From: an uncultured Lachnospiraceae bacterium
GTDB lineage: Bacteria > Bacillota > Clostridia > Lachnospirales > Lachnospiraceae
Assembly (NCBI GenBank): GCA_947626945.1
Contig: CANQUC010000018.1
Coordinates: 1-44,258 of the forward strand
DNA length: 44,258 nt
Direction: 5' to 3'
Shown: piece by piece, positions 1 to 8,392 of the stretch
Layout: the number at the start of each line of letters is the position of its first letter
Position numbering within the stretch: position 1 is the first letter of the stretch
Position numbers and translations under genes: made by a program
Notes under the pieces: generated by a model
Databases searched by the model: none
What the model was told of the DNA's origin: nothing
Seen by the model: the letters and a program-made list of their open reading frames with translations, nothing else

Positions 1-132
1 GGTGCAAGACGCTACATGAACATGGAACACCTGAACCACATGGAAGATGATCTGCAGCCTGATAACATAGCCGGCTGACTACCGGTTGCCAAACGGTTGA
101 AACTGTTTTTGCGAAAAACTATTGACACTATC
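1..132 (+). mobile_element. Right-hand tail of an unidentified inserted element
   Basis: An open frame enters from the left window edge and ends with TGA at 76-78, giving the last 25 residues of a protein that I do not recognise. After it comes about 55 bp of non-coding sequence, and at about 132 the text changes abruptly into the SIR2-like gene on the other strand, in the middle of its conserved TPNYDR motif. That layout (end of a coding frame, short tail, then a gene cut inside a conserved motif) fits the end of an insertion sequence lodged in the SIR2-like gene. The inner sequence contains an imperfect palindrome around 82-97. The family cannot be named from what is visible. Confidence 0.35.
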
Positions 133-593
133 CCGGTCATAGTTTGGCGTCATGATATCAATTACCTTTTTATCAACACTGACCGTTCCTCTCAGATAAT
201 CCAGTAGCCTGCAAAACCTGTATCTTTTTCCAAAATCTCTTTATGTAACTTTTCTTCACTCTCCAGAATAAATCTTGCCGTTATCGGTTTGATCGCATCC
301 ACTAAATCATTTTCATTTTGCGTTAAATTTGCCAACCCGGCCTCTAAACCGTTTATTTTTATTTCATTACTATGGTTTCCCCAAATTTTTTTCAAATATC
401 TGTCAGAAGACTGTTCCATTTCTTTTGTCAGATGCTCTGCCAATTCCCACATGCCAGGCACTCCATAAATAACAGAAAGTCTTGTCCCTACAATAAGTTT
501 TGGCATGTTATGCCTTGAAAGATTTCTTTGTTTAATATCTTCCACAATATCATCAAAAATCTCCGAATGTATTTCCAGATGTTCTGTTCCCAT
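132..593 (-). pseudogene. SIR2-like (NAD-binding Rossmann) protein, truncated and frameshifted
   Basis: The intact frame gives 133 residues (593 down to 192), starting at ATG 593 behind a GGAGG at 608-612. Residues about 33-58 carry the glycine-loop signature of SIR2-like NAD-binding domains (LIVGTRLSVIYGVPGMWEL), with one glycine of the usual GTG replaced by arginine. The frame stops at 192-194. In the neighbouring frame, starting at about 225, the text continues as LLDYLRGTVS and then IMTPNYDR, the typical second half of this fold. So a one-base indel at about 205-235 broke the gene, and sequence from another element replaces it below about 132. SIR2-like domains are common NAD-depleting effectors in anti-phage systems; that role here is inference. 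It lies about 100 bp downstream of the MBL gene, likely in one operon. Confidence 0.7.
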
Positions 594-694
594 GATTTAC
601 CTGGTAACCTCCTTTATTTTAAGGGATCCGTTCGTTTACCAACAAAACTCCTTCAAAAATAACACCGGCCATTTTTGCAAGGAGTTCCGCCTTT

Positions 695-1894
695 TTATCT
701 TCCATAAAACTTTCCACTACTCCATTGGATTTCTATATAGTGATCCACATCTTCTGTTTTGATAATGTTACGAAAATCCGAAATGGTTTCCCTGCTGAAT
801 ATACCTTTATATGCGCCATCTCTCCCCATCAATACCTGCAGATCTGTCGAATCTGCACAATCTGCAAGTGTTGTAATTGTCCGCTTTGCGGGAATACAAT
901 TATTTCTGAAATGTCCCGTAATACTTCCATGATGTGAAATGCAATAATATGTTGAATTACACAAATATGGCTTACAAGTCGATACATTCTCCCAACCTTC
1001 AGTCTCCATGTCCCCGGTAAACAGCATGCTTTTTCCGTCCAAACAGATCTGATATAAGACAGACGCATTATTTATATTATTTCTGGGCGCTTTGTTTTTC
1101 TTATTAAAACTGGCGGCAGGATACAAAATATGAATATGTTCCGTAGAATTTCCAATAACCGGATCTACAAATCTGACCCCTAACGCCTGTAACTGTATAA
1201 GTATTCTAATATATGTAGCTTGTTTCCATGGATATTGTGTATTCATCCATACCTCGGTGTCCTTGTCGATCCATCCCTCTTTGATTAGGTGTTCAATTCC
1301 ATTAATGTGATCGTAATGCAAATGCGTAATCAAAAGTTTTGATATTTTTTTCACTCCAAATTTATAATGAATATCTTCCATACAAAAGTTTAAATTTGAA
1401 CGATAATTATGATTTTCTGTAAAATCATACACTGAGCAGTCTACCATCCAGATATTATAATTTCCATTACAGCAGAAAACAATCATACTGCAATTTCCAT
1501 GTCCAACCCTAACATGATAAGAGTACACACCGGAAATATTCTCCAAAAAATCTTTCCGTTTATTTTCATAATTCTCATATGAAATTAAATTGATCAACTG
1601 TCTACTCAACTCTGTATACATAACTGCCGTTGGATCAGTTTCCGCTGTCTGAAAATGTTCGCCATCAAATAATACAAACTCTCCCTGTGAAATTTGATTC
1701 CATATACCCGGCTGTCTTATCTCTCTTAAATTAATGTCATATGCGTCAATATTATATATATCATCTATACTGTCCTTCAGTAAAATCATCTGGTCACGAT
1801 ATAATTCTCTGACTGCCAGTTTATTATCACTGCTCATATAATAACCATGCACAAAGTATAACCCTTTTTTTAACTCTTGTTCGCTTTTCATCAT
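695..1894 (-). CDS. Metallo-beta-lactamase-fold hydrolase (ComEC-type MBL domain)
   Basis: A 399-residue protein starting at the first of two adjacent ATGs (1894), with AGGAGA at 1904-1909 at normal spacing; a longer TTG start at 1921 lacks a ribosome-binding site. The first ~115 residues match nothing I recognise. From about residue 120 comes an MBL fold: VGHGNCSMIV strand, the metal motif HLHYDH (residues about 191-196), then LFTGDME and ISHHGS as later ligand motifs. All main metal-binding positions are present, so it should be an active hydrolase, probably cytoplasmic because there is no signal peptide or membrane segment. This MBL type, related to the C-terminal domain of ComEC, often acts on nucleic acids or nucleotides, but the substrate here is unknown. 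It is divergent from the kinase operon and upstream of the broken SIR2-like gene. Confidence 0.85.
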   Translation of the reverse strand: MMKSEQELKKGLYFVHGYYMSSDNKLAVRELYRDQMILLKDSIDDIYNIDAYDINLREIRQPGIWNQISQGEFVLFDGEHFQTAETDPTAVMYTELSRQLINLISYENYENKRKDFLENISGVYSYHVRVGHGNCSMIVFCCNGNYNIWMVDCSVYDFTENHNYRSNLNFCMEDIHYKFGVKKISKLLITHLHYDHINGIEHLIKEGWIDKDTEVWMNTQYPWKQATYIRILIQLQALGVRFVDPVIGNSTEHIHILYPAASFNKKNKAPRNNINNASVLYQICLDGKSMLFTGDMETEGWENVSTCKPYLCNSTYYCISHHGSITGHFRNNCIPAKRTITTLADCADSTDLQVLMGRDGAYKGIFSRETISDFRNIIKTEDVDHYIEIQWSSGKFYGR

Positions 1895-1956
1895 AATGTT
1901 TATTCTCCTATTCAAACACAAGTGTCTTTTGACTAATTTTTATCAAATGTGTATTG

Positions 1957-1978
1957 TTTTGATATTATATTATCAAAA
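1957..1978. promoter_or_regulatory. Perfect dyad in the divergent intergenic region
   Basis: TTTTGATA and TATCAAAA form perfect 8-bp arms around a 6-bp centre. The dyad lies 63 bp upstream of the MBL start, in the 397-bp gap (1895-2291) between the two divergent operons. Half-site-like TATCAA occurs again at 1941-1946 and TTATCAAC at 1989-1996. It looks like an operator for a regulator of the leftward operon; which protein binds it is unknown. Confidence 0.4.
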
Positions 1979-2153
1979 ATAAATTGCGTTATCAACATTT
2001 TTATTTGAAAAGATTCTTTCTATTCTTAAACAAATTTTAAATGATGAATTTCGAACGGCAATCATTTTCGACCAGGCGAAGTCATTTAGGAAGTTCCCTC
2101 TCGTCCCCAAATAGTTTCATTTACCAAAAATTCAAATATAATACAAAAAGCTA

Positions 2154-2182
2154 TTGTATATTTTTGACAACAATATTATAAT
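2154..2182 (+). promoter_or_regulatory. Candidate promoter of the kinase operon
   Basis: TTGTAT (2154-2159), a 17-bp spacer, and a perfect TATAAT (2177-2182), about 105 bp upstream of the kinase start. The -35 box matches only three of six positions, so an activator may be needed. A TTGACA at 2164-2169 sits inside the spacer and could serve a second start site. Confidence 0.45.
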
Positions 2183-2291
2183 ATGATTTGTATAGAAACT
2201 TTTGTTTGCACTTTTATAAAAAATGACCACTATTTAAAGGAATTGCTTTTACCAAAAAAACTCAAGAAATTAAGCTAGAGGAGGCACAACA

Positions 2292-4505
2292 ATGACAGAA
2301 AACACCAAAAACACTGAAAAGATGTTGCAGTTCAGACCCTCGGTTTTGGCAGCCTGTTTTAAGGATCAGCAAGGCCAGGAACTGATCGGCGAAGCGCATC
2401 TGGAAGGACTGGTCATGCAAAAATGCAGCGGAAGAGAGCTATTTTATTCCAATGCTTTTATGGTCGCCACCGGAAAGACATCTGATATAGTTACAGAAAA
2501 ATATTACAGAATACAGGACAGAGTGTTTTTTCGTGCCTTTTCCAAAATATGTCATGATTCGAATTTTTGCAACGAAAAAAGCTGCAAGCAAAATGACGCA
2601 ACAGCGGCAGAGTATGTTTTGGAATGTAAACCGAACGCCTGTGAAAAATATAAGGAGCTTGAAAATATATCCCCTGTTCAAGACGAAAAAAAAACCAGAA
2701 CCGGGATCCACTATATATGTCCGCAAACAAAACTGGACGAGATCGCGTTTCCGGTAAAGCTTTATGATCGATATATGGGCGTACTGATCGTGGGCCAGAT
2801 TTCTTCAAAGGAAAACCGGCCACAATTGGAAGCACGCATTCAGGAAAAACTGTCAACAAATAACGCCGGGGAAAACTCTGCTGAAAGTATTTTTTCACAA
2901 ATAAAAAAGGTTGAAAACATGCCGCAACTTATCAACAAAATTGTTAATACTGTACTGGATATAGAAGAAGGCCTTATATCGTATTATAAGGAACGGCAGG
3001 ATCAGTATATTTTTGAGAAAAGCAACGAACTGATCATTGCGTTTAAAAATGATATTGAGACAAAAGAAAACGATTCTAGTGTTTCCGAAAAATTGCTTTA
3101 CCCAACTATTTCACACATTAAATATTATAACAAAATCGGGACCTGTATAAAAACGCGGTTACATGATTTTTGTAAAACGGTAGGTATAAAAAAATATATT
3201 GTGTTCACACCTGATTTTGAAAATCTCGGCAATAACGCATATGACAAAATTAAAGGTGCCGGAAACTCTGTTTTTCATTTTAACAATTGGCGAGCGGCTA
3301 ACCAAAAAGATTCCATAACCGGTAATCTAACCAGCTATATCTCCGGTATTTCCAATGATCTTGATCTTCTCTTGGTGGCGGACAGTCCTACATATCCTAT
3401 AGCGTTAGCTGTAAACAGCAGAGATTTTCTGCAGGATGTTTCCGGCGGCGAAAAAAATTTATTACAATGGACATTTGGCGAGGTATTTAAAAAATTCGCG
3501 GAATACTCCCAAATGGCCGGTCTGGAAGCAAAATCCGATTATTACCGGTCATATTTGGACAGTTTTATGAGCATTCAGCGCCACGAGCTCGGTCAAAGCA
3601 ACGCCGGATATGAAATGTTAATTGAGGAGTTTAAAAAAAGGAGACACCTTTTTGAGAAAGAAATCATGGAATTGGGAATCTTGAAAAAGGTTTCCATTCC
3701 TGTAAAGGAATTTTTAAAACACAGCGATGATTTTATTGCGGATTCCGAAGGATATCTGTACACTACCAAGGTGCGGACTCTGTCTTCAAAATATCTTTTG
3801 GATTTTTCTGTTGAACAAAAAATATATTTTTATCCGTATGAAACATTTTTGTTTAAGTGGAATCACATATACGATGTACAGGCCAGAAGTAAAAATCTGG
3901 AATTTTTATATCCTCAGGTTAACAGTACAGACGCTGACCGACCGCTAATGTACGGGGATCCGTTAATGATCGAGCAGGCAGTCTATAATTTAACCAATAA
4001 TGCCATGAAGTATGCTTTGCACGGTACCGTCGTGTCATTAAACAGCCGATTAAACAGGACTGAAAACCGGTATGAGATTATTGTAGAAAATCTGGGGGCT
4101 CCATTAAAATCGGAAAACGAGGCAAAGACCATTTTCCAATATGGGCAACGGGGCTCCAACAATGAAAAAGAAGGAAACGGGTTAGGACTGTTTCTCACAA
4201 AGCAGATCGCCAAAGCTCATAGAGGAGATGTGTTCTGTCAGACAGAGACGCTCAGTCCCTATAACTGGGGAATTCTTCAGTTATATATAAAATATTTTGA
4301 AGGGGAAAAAAGCAGATCCCTTTGTAACGACGAACAGCTATATCTTGAGCTGAAAAAAGAATGGAAGGAAAAACAGAGGGAAATATCTCACTACTCCGCT
4401 GGCAGTATGCAAGAAACCGATTTTACCCCTTTGTATGTTCATCAAAATATATTAAACGGAACCGCAAAGTTTAAATTTACTTTTTGGATTCCCTATCAGA
4501 AATAA
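2292..4505 (+). CDS. Sensor histidine kinase with PocR-like N-terminal sensor domain
   Basis: 737 residues, ATG behind AGAGGAGG (2277-2284). Residues about 12-170 resemble the PocR-type sensory domain: clustered cysteines (C87, C93, C98, C112, C117, C143) and a final AFPV...GVLIVGQI strand pair. Residues about 260-420 have no firm match and could be a GAF-like module. The H-box (IQRHELGQ) puts the phospho-accepting histidine near residue 430; the ATPase part has an N-box (NLTNNAMKYA, about 565) and a G-box (GNGLGLFLTKQIAKAHRGD, about 628). No membrane segment is seen, so it is a cytoplasmic sensor. The canonical DxGxG aspartate region reads VENLGAP, which is degenerate. It is first in a three-gene operon, 18 bp before the receiver gene, its obvious phosphorylation partner. 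The ligand is unknown. Confidence 0.82.
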   Translation: MTENTKNTEKMLQFRPSVLAACFKDQQGQELIGEAHLEGLVMQKCSGRELFYSNAFMVATGKTSDIVTEKYYRIQDRVFFRAFSKICHDSNFCNEKSCKQNDATAAEYVLECKPNACEKYKELENISPVQDEKKTRTGIHYICPQTKLDEIAFPVKLYDRYMGVLIVGQISSKENRPQLEARIQEKLSTNNAGENSAESIFSQIKKVENMPQLINKIVNTVLDIEEGLISYYKERQDQYIFEKSNELIIAFKNDIETKENDSSVSEKLLYPTISHIKYYNKIGTCIKTRLHDFCKTVGIKKYIVFTPDFENLGNNAYDKIKGAGNSVFHFNNWRAANQKDSITGNLTSYISGISNDLDLLLVADSPTYPIALAVNSRDFLQDVSGGEKNLLQWTFGEVFKKFAEYSQMAGLEAKSDYYRSYLDSFMSIQRHELGQSNAGYEMLIEEFKKRRHLFEKEIMELGILKKVSIPVKEFLKHSDDFIADSEGYLYTTKVRTLSSKYLLDFSVEQKIYFYPYETFLFKWNHIYDVQARSKNLEFLYPQVNSTDADRPLMYGDPLMIEQAVYNLTNNAMKYALHGTVVSLNSRLNRTENRYEIIVENLGAPLKSENEAKTIFQYGQRGSNNEKEGNGLGLFLTKQIAKAHRGDVFCQTETLSPYNWGILQLYIKYFEGEKSRSLCNDEQLYLELKKEWKEKQREISHYSAGSMQETDFTPLYVHQNILNGTAKFKFTFWIPYQK

Positions 4506-4523
4506 CAGACGGAGGATAAGACT

Positions 4524-4949
4524 ATGAAAATATTTATTTTAGAAGACGACGGCAATTGCAGCGGCGTCATAGAATGGCTGAAAAACAGAAGTGATGAGAT
4601 AAAGCTTGTAAAGAATCTGGAGGACGCCTGCTATTTTCTGGAATATGAAGCCGGGTATACAGCTTATGATAAATTCATTATGGACGCCTCTCTTCCCGGC
4701 GCCAAAATCCTTCACTGTAATGGGAAGGAAAAAAAATATATGGGCGCCCTGAATGGAATCGATTATATATTTAATACTTTTCCTGATCTGGGAATTGAAC
4801 TGAAGAAAGAAAAAGTCGCGATATTGACCGCTTTTGCTCCTCAGGCCAAAACCTATATGCAATTAAACAATTACAAAGACACCGTCCAGATCATCAATAA
4901 AAATGATAACCATTTTAAAACCGTGCTGCAAGATTTTTTAGAAAGTTAA
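4524..4949 (+). CDS. Stand-alone response-regulator receiver protein
   Basis: 141 residues, consisting of one receiver (CheY-like) domain and no output domain. Acidic residues E7, D8 and D9 after the first strand, phospho-acceptor D54 (FIMDASLP), T102 (ILTAFA) and K126 (INKND) are all in place, so it should accept a phosphate. A 15-20 residue insertion after D54 (around residues 60-80) makes it atypical. GGAGGA at 4511-4516 precedes the start. It lies 18 bp after the kinase and 13 bp before the HD/HSP90-like gene. With no DNA-binding domain, its target is likely a protein, and the adjacent HD/HSP90-like ATPase is the natural candidate; this is inference. Confidence 0.82.
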   Translation: MKIFILEDDGNCSGVIEWLKNRSDEIKLVKNLEDACYFLEYEAGYTAYDKFIMDASLPGAKILHCNGKEKKYMGALNGIDYIFNTFPDLGIELKKEKVAILTAFAPQAKTYMQLNNYKDTVQIINKNDNHFKTVLQDFLES

Positions 4950-4962
4950 TATGAGGTAAACC

Positions 4963-7900
4963 ATGCAAAACTTTATTAATTCCTATGAACTGAATTTTTC
5001 AAATAGCTGCTATAACGGAAATATAAAAACAACCATTTACAACATCGAGGAGCATTTGAGAAGTTTCCAAGATTCCGGCTGTTTTAACATACTGTATAAC
5101 AGTTGGGCGATCGAGAAAAAAGAATACACCAATCGGCTCAGTACGGTAAACATGACATACCAGACTTACAGCCTTCATGACGCTTCACACGCGGAAGCAA
5201 TTCTACGTCAGATTGCCTGTTTTTTGGGCGAAACCCGTATTCGCCAACTCTCACCTACCGACGCTTGGCTCATACTGGAATGCGCATACTGCCACGATCT
5301 GGGAATGGTGGTTACCGCAGAATCCCTGTATAATGAGCTTATCTCCATACAGCAGGAGGAGTTTGAAGCCTTTTCACGCAAGATGTATGAAAGTGAAAAT
5401 AACGACGTCAGATTGTCCTGGAGCTATCTGGAGCCGCTGTTTATCTTCGGGCACCAGAAAAAAAACGAAATGCATGAGTGGGAGGAAGAAAGCGCTGAAA
5501 AGCGCAGAAATATCGAAAACTTATCCCGTATTTTTAAATCTGAGAAATATAAATGGCCGGCCCATTTTATCAAAGCATTTATGGTTCTGATCGAAGAAAG
5601 ATGCCGTCCGAAGCATGCGAAAATGTCACATGACGTTATCAAAAACGAAGCAGATGAAAAATCCTATGAAGGATTGATCCCTCTGAGATTCCGACATCTA
5701 ATTGCGGAAATCGCCGCCATTCACACAGACTCAAGGGAAAGTGTACTCAAAAAGCTTGGGCGAAAGATCCAGGGCTTTGGTGGAGATTACGCGCACCCCA
5801 GGTTCGTTGCCGAGCTTATTCGCATCGGTGATTTGCTCGACATGGACAACAACCGGTTTAACAAATATCAATTGGCAGTAGCCGGAAATGTAAGCTATAA
5901 CTCTTTTGCTCATCAATTAAAGCACCGGGCCTTGAGAAATTTTTTGGTAACTCCGGAAACCATACGGGTGGAAGCTGATTTTACCCGGGAGGACGCACAG
6001 AAAATTCTTCAGGGAGACAGTTTAGAACAGTTTTTTAAACATCAGCAGAACCAAACTGCAAATCTTTCATATGACACCGAAGAGCAGAAAAACGACACGC
6101 AAAGAGATGATGATAATGAAGAGATCGCTATGCTGGTATTGAAAGCCTTTAAGGAATTAAGCGGCTGGCTGCAAATGCTGCGGAAAGAGCTGAATTTCTT
6201 TTGCAGAAACTGGCTTATCATTGTTCCGGATGGTCTGACGGGAAACTGTCCATACTTTGAAGAAGAAATACTCTTGTTAGAAGGAAAGACTGTCGATAAA
6301 GGCCTGATAGATCTGCGCTATCATATAACGGCAAAACGATCTTCTGAAATCATTGAAGGCGCCGGCTTATATGAAAATATTTTTATTGCGTTTATCCGTG
6401 AAATTCTCCAGAACTCCATGGACGCGACAAAAAGAAAGATCTATCATGACCTGAGCAGAAAGTCAAAAACTGGTTTCAAGAATCCTTTGGAATTTTATCA
6501 GTATATTTCCCGGGATATGGAAGAATATGCGATTGAAGTAGCCTGTAGCGCAACTTCAACAAATACTTTCATTTTAAGGATTCGGGACTATGGGATCGGT
6601 ATTTCTTATGATTGCCTGCGAAAAATGCAGCACATCGGAGATATCCCAAGCTATAAAACCAGCAAGGAAGCCAAAAAAATGCCTCCATGGTGGAAACCAA
6701 CCGGATCCTTTGGCATTGGAATGCAGACGATCTTCAGCTTTTCCAAGGAATTTAAGGTAAAAACAAAAACAGAAGAAGAACAGCTTCTGAGAAAAATGAA
6801 GTTTCACTCCACACAGATCGGGGGACAGATCGATTCCTATATTATCGATGATTCGGAAGAAACGCGCAATTTCAAATATGGGACAGAGATTACCGTAGAT
6901 ATACCTGCCCAGACGTTAGCACTGCTTCAGGAAAAAGATTATTTTGAAGAGAATCCGGATTATTTCGGCGACGCGGCGGCATTATTAAAATATAAAGTGC
7001 AGGAGGATGTCAACTATATATGTGGAAGCTTTGGCATTCCGGTAAAACTGTCAACTGATATTACAAACACGGCCGGGATTCCGGAACAATTTCTTTCCTT
7101 GTGTTTTGGCGCTTATTTTATTGAACTGGGTTCCAAAAAGACGTTTAAGACAAGCCAAATCAGCAAAGTACTGCCCTCTGTTTTCAACTTTGCAGATAAA
7201 GAAAATTACGGCGGTTTTTCCTGTTGGAGCAAAGACAATCATATCATGATCCGCTATCGATGGCAGACTAAAAAAGATAAGACTGAAGATGCGATTACTG
7301 TCTATTTTAATGAAATTCGAGTCGATGATCACAAATTGACCAATATGCTTCAATTTCCTTTTTTTAACGTTGAGATATATCTTTTTGATGAAAACGCGGA
7401 AGATTTTCTTCAGGTAGATCGCGACGCGTTTTTAAACGACAAACGAAGCTACATTGCCAATAGCATCTCCAATACCCATTTTAACTGTCTGAAATATCTG
7501 TTAGATCTGTGCGAAAACAGTAATGCCGCCCATGAGTTACAATATAAACTGAGCGTTTGGAGGGAATATTCGCGGGAAACAAGTGAAAATCTGGTAATAC
7601 CATATTTCAATTTCTTAGTTAACAATCAGAAGATTTCAACCATACTCGTTGGCGTTGACTGGTTTGTACAGAGAAATGATAATATTTGCCGTATACGGCA
7701 AAGAAGCTTTGATAATACAATTTCTGTTGAACATGCTGATATTTGGCTGATGGACGTCCGGTATCGATACATATCTGAAGTGCAATTAAAACAAAACTAT
7801 CTTGGTGTCGAACGGTTAATCATGGAGGATCTTTTTTCAAGCTGCATGGATCTTGCTGTATCAGAATTAGTTTGCCTGCCAGAATTTGCCGGAGATTATA

Positions 7901-8361
7901 CAATTCTTTACAAGGTACATCTGCGTTCAAATCAGCCGTTGTCGATCGACACCGGCAGCTTTATATCATACGCCGCAATGCGATATGGCGAATTGAAGTC
8001 AAAAAACCGGACATTATCCAGAATCATCGTTCCCGGAATGGCTGCTTACAGAACCCTCTGTGTAAGTAGTCTGAAAGCGAACATTGGAAGTGAATTTGAA
8101 AGAAAATGGGACAGCGCGATTATACTGCCGATAATAATAGCAGAAATGGATCAATTATTTGCAATCAACGACTCCTCTGAGGCAGAATCGCTGATTGAAA
8201 ATAAGTTTTTAGCAGAAGATAACATCTCTTATTTCAATATCCGGGAATATATCAAAACCAATGGTATTGTACGAGAACAAAAGAGTGAAGAAATTAAAAT
8301 GGCTTATAAAAAACTGCTTCTTGACATATGGACGGAACTGCGAAAGATATCTTTATTATAA
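4963..8361 (+). CDS. HD-domain / HSP90-like GHKL ATPase fusion, putative effector
   Basis: 1,132 residues, ATG with GAGGT at 4953-4957. The N-terminal ~330 residues carry an HD-type metal centre: H72-D73...H76 (LHDASH), H111-D112 (AYCHDLG), and a later ELIRIGDLLDMD aspartate segment. A charged linker (about 365-390) follows. Residues about 475-620 form an HSP90/HtpG-like GHKL ATPase: EILQNSMDA (ATP/Mg-binding N-box), IRDYGIGIS (DxGxG-like), and TGSFGIGMQTIF (the GxFGxGF lid). The remaining ~500 residues have no recognised motif. It lacks a histidine-kinase H-box, so it is not a kinase. HD domains hydrolyse phosphomonoesters or nucleotides and HSP90-like modules switch conformation with ATP; such fusions occur in bacterial conflict systems. 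The activity here, and control by the receiver protein, are inferred. Confidence 0.8.
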   Translation: MQNFINSYELNFSNSCYNGNIKTTIYNIEEHLRSFQDSGCFNILYNSWAIEKKEYTNRLSTVNMTYQTYSLHDASHAEAILRQIACFLGETRIRQLSPTDAWLILECAYCHDLGMVVTAESLYNELISIQQEEFEAFSRKMYESENNDVRLSWSYLEPLFIFGHQKKNEMHEWEEESAEKRRNIENLSRIFKSEKYKWPAHFIKAFMVLIEERCRPKHAKMSHDVIKNEADEKSYEGLIPLRFRHLIAEIAAIHTDSRESVLKKLGRKIQGFGGDYAHPRFVAELIRIGDLLDMDNNRFNKYQLAVAGNVSYNSFAHQLKHRALRNFLVTPETIRVEADFTREDAQKILQGDSLEQFFKHQQNQTANLSYDTEEQKNDTQRDDDNEEIAMLVLKAFKELSGWLQMLRKELNFFCRNWLIIVPDGLTGNCPYFEEEILLLEGKTVDKGLIDLRYHITAKRSSEIIEGAGLYENIFIAFIREILQNSMDATKRKIYHDLSRKSKTGFKNPLEFYQYISRDMEEYAIEVACSATSTNTFILRIRDYGIGISYDCLRKMQHIGDIPSYKTSKEAKKMPPWWKPTGSFGIGMQTIFSFSKEFKVKTKTEEEQLLRKMKFHSTQIGGQIDSYIIDDSEETRNFKYGTEITVDIPAQTLALLQEKDYFEENPDYFGDAAALLKYKVQEDVNYICGSFGIPVKLSTDITNTAGIPEQFLSLCFGAYFIELGSKKTFKTSQISKVLPSVFNFADKENYGGFSCWSKDNHIMIRYRWQTKKDKTEDAITVYFNEIRVDDHKLTNMLQFPFFNVEIYLFDENAEDFLQVDRDAFLNDKRSYIANSISNTHFNCLKYLLDLCENSNAAHELQYKLSVWREYSRETSENLVIPYFNFLVNNQKISTILVGVDWFVQRNDNICRIRQRSFDNTISVEHADIWLMDVRYRYISEVQLKQNYLGVERLIMEDLFSSCMDLAVSELVCLPEFAGDYTILYKVHLRSNQPLSIDTGSFISYAAMRYGELKSKNRTLSRIIVPGMAAYRTLCVSSLKANIGSEFERKWDSAIILPIIIAEMDQLFAINDSSEAESLIENKFLAEDNISYFNIREYIKTNGIVREQKSEEIKMAYKKLLLDIWTELRKISLL

Positions 8362-8392
8362 TGATATCACAAAGAGTCGAATGCGGCGGCGG

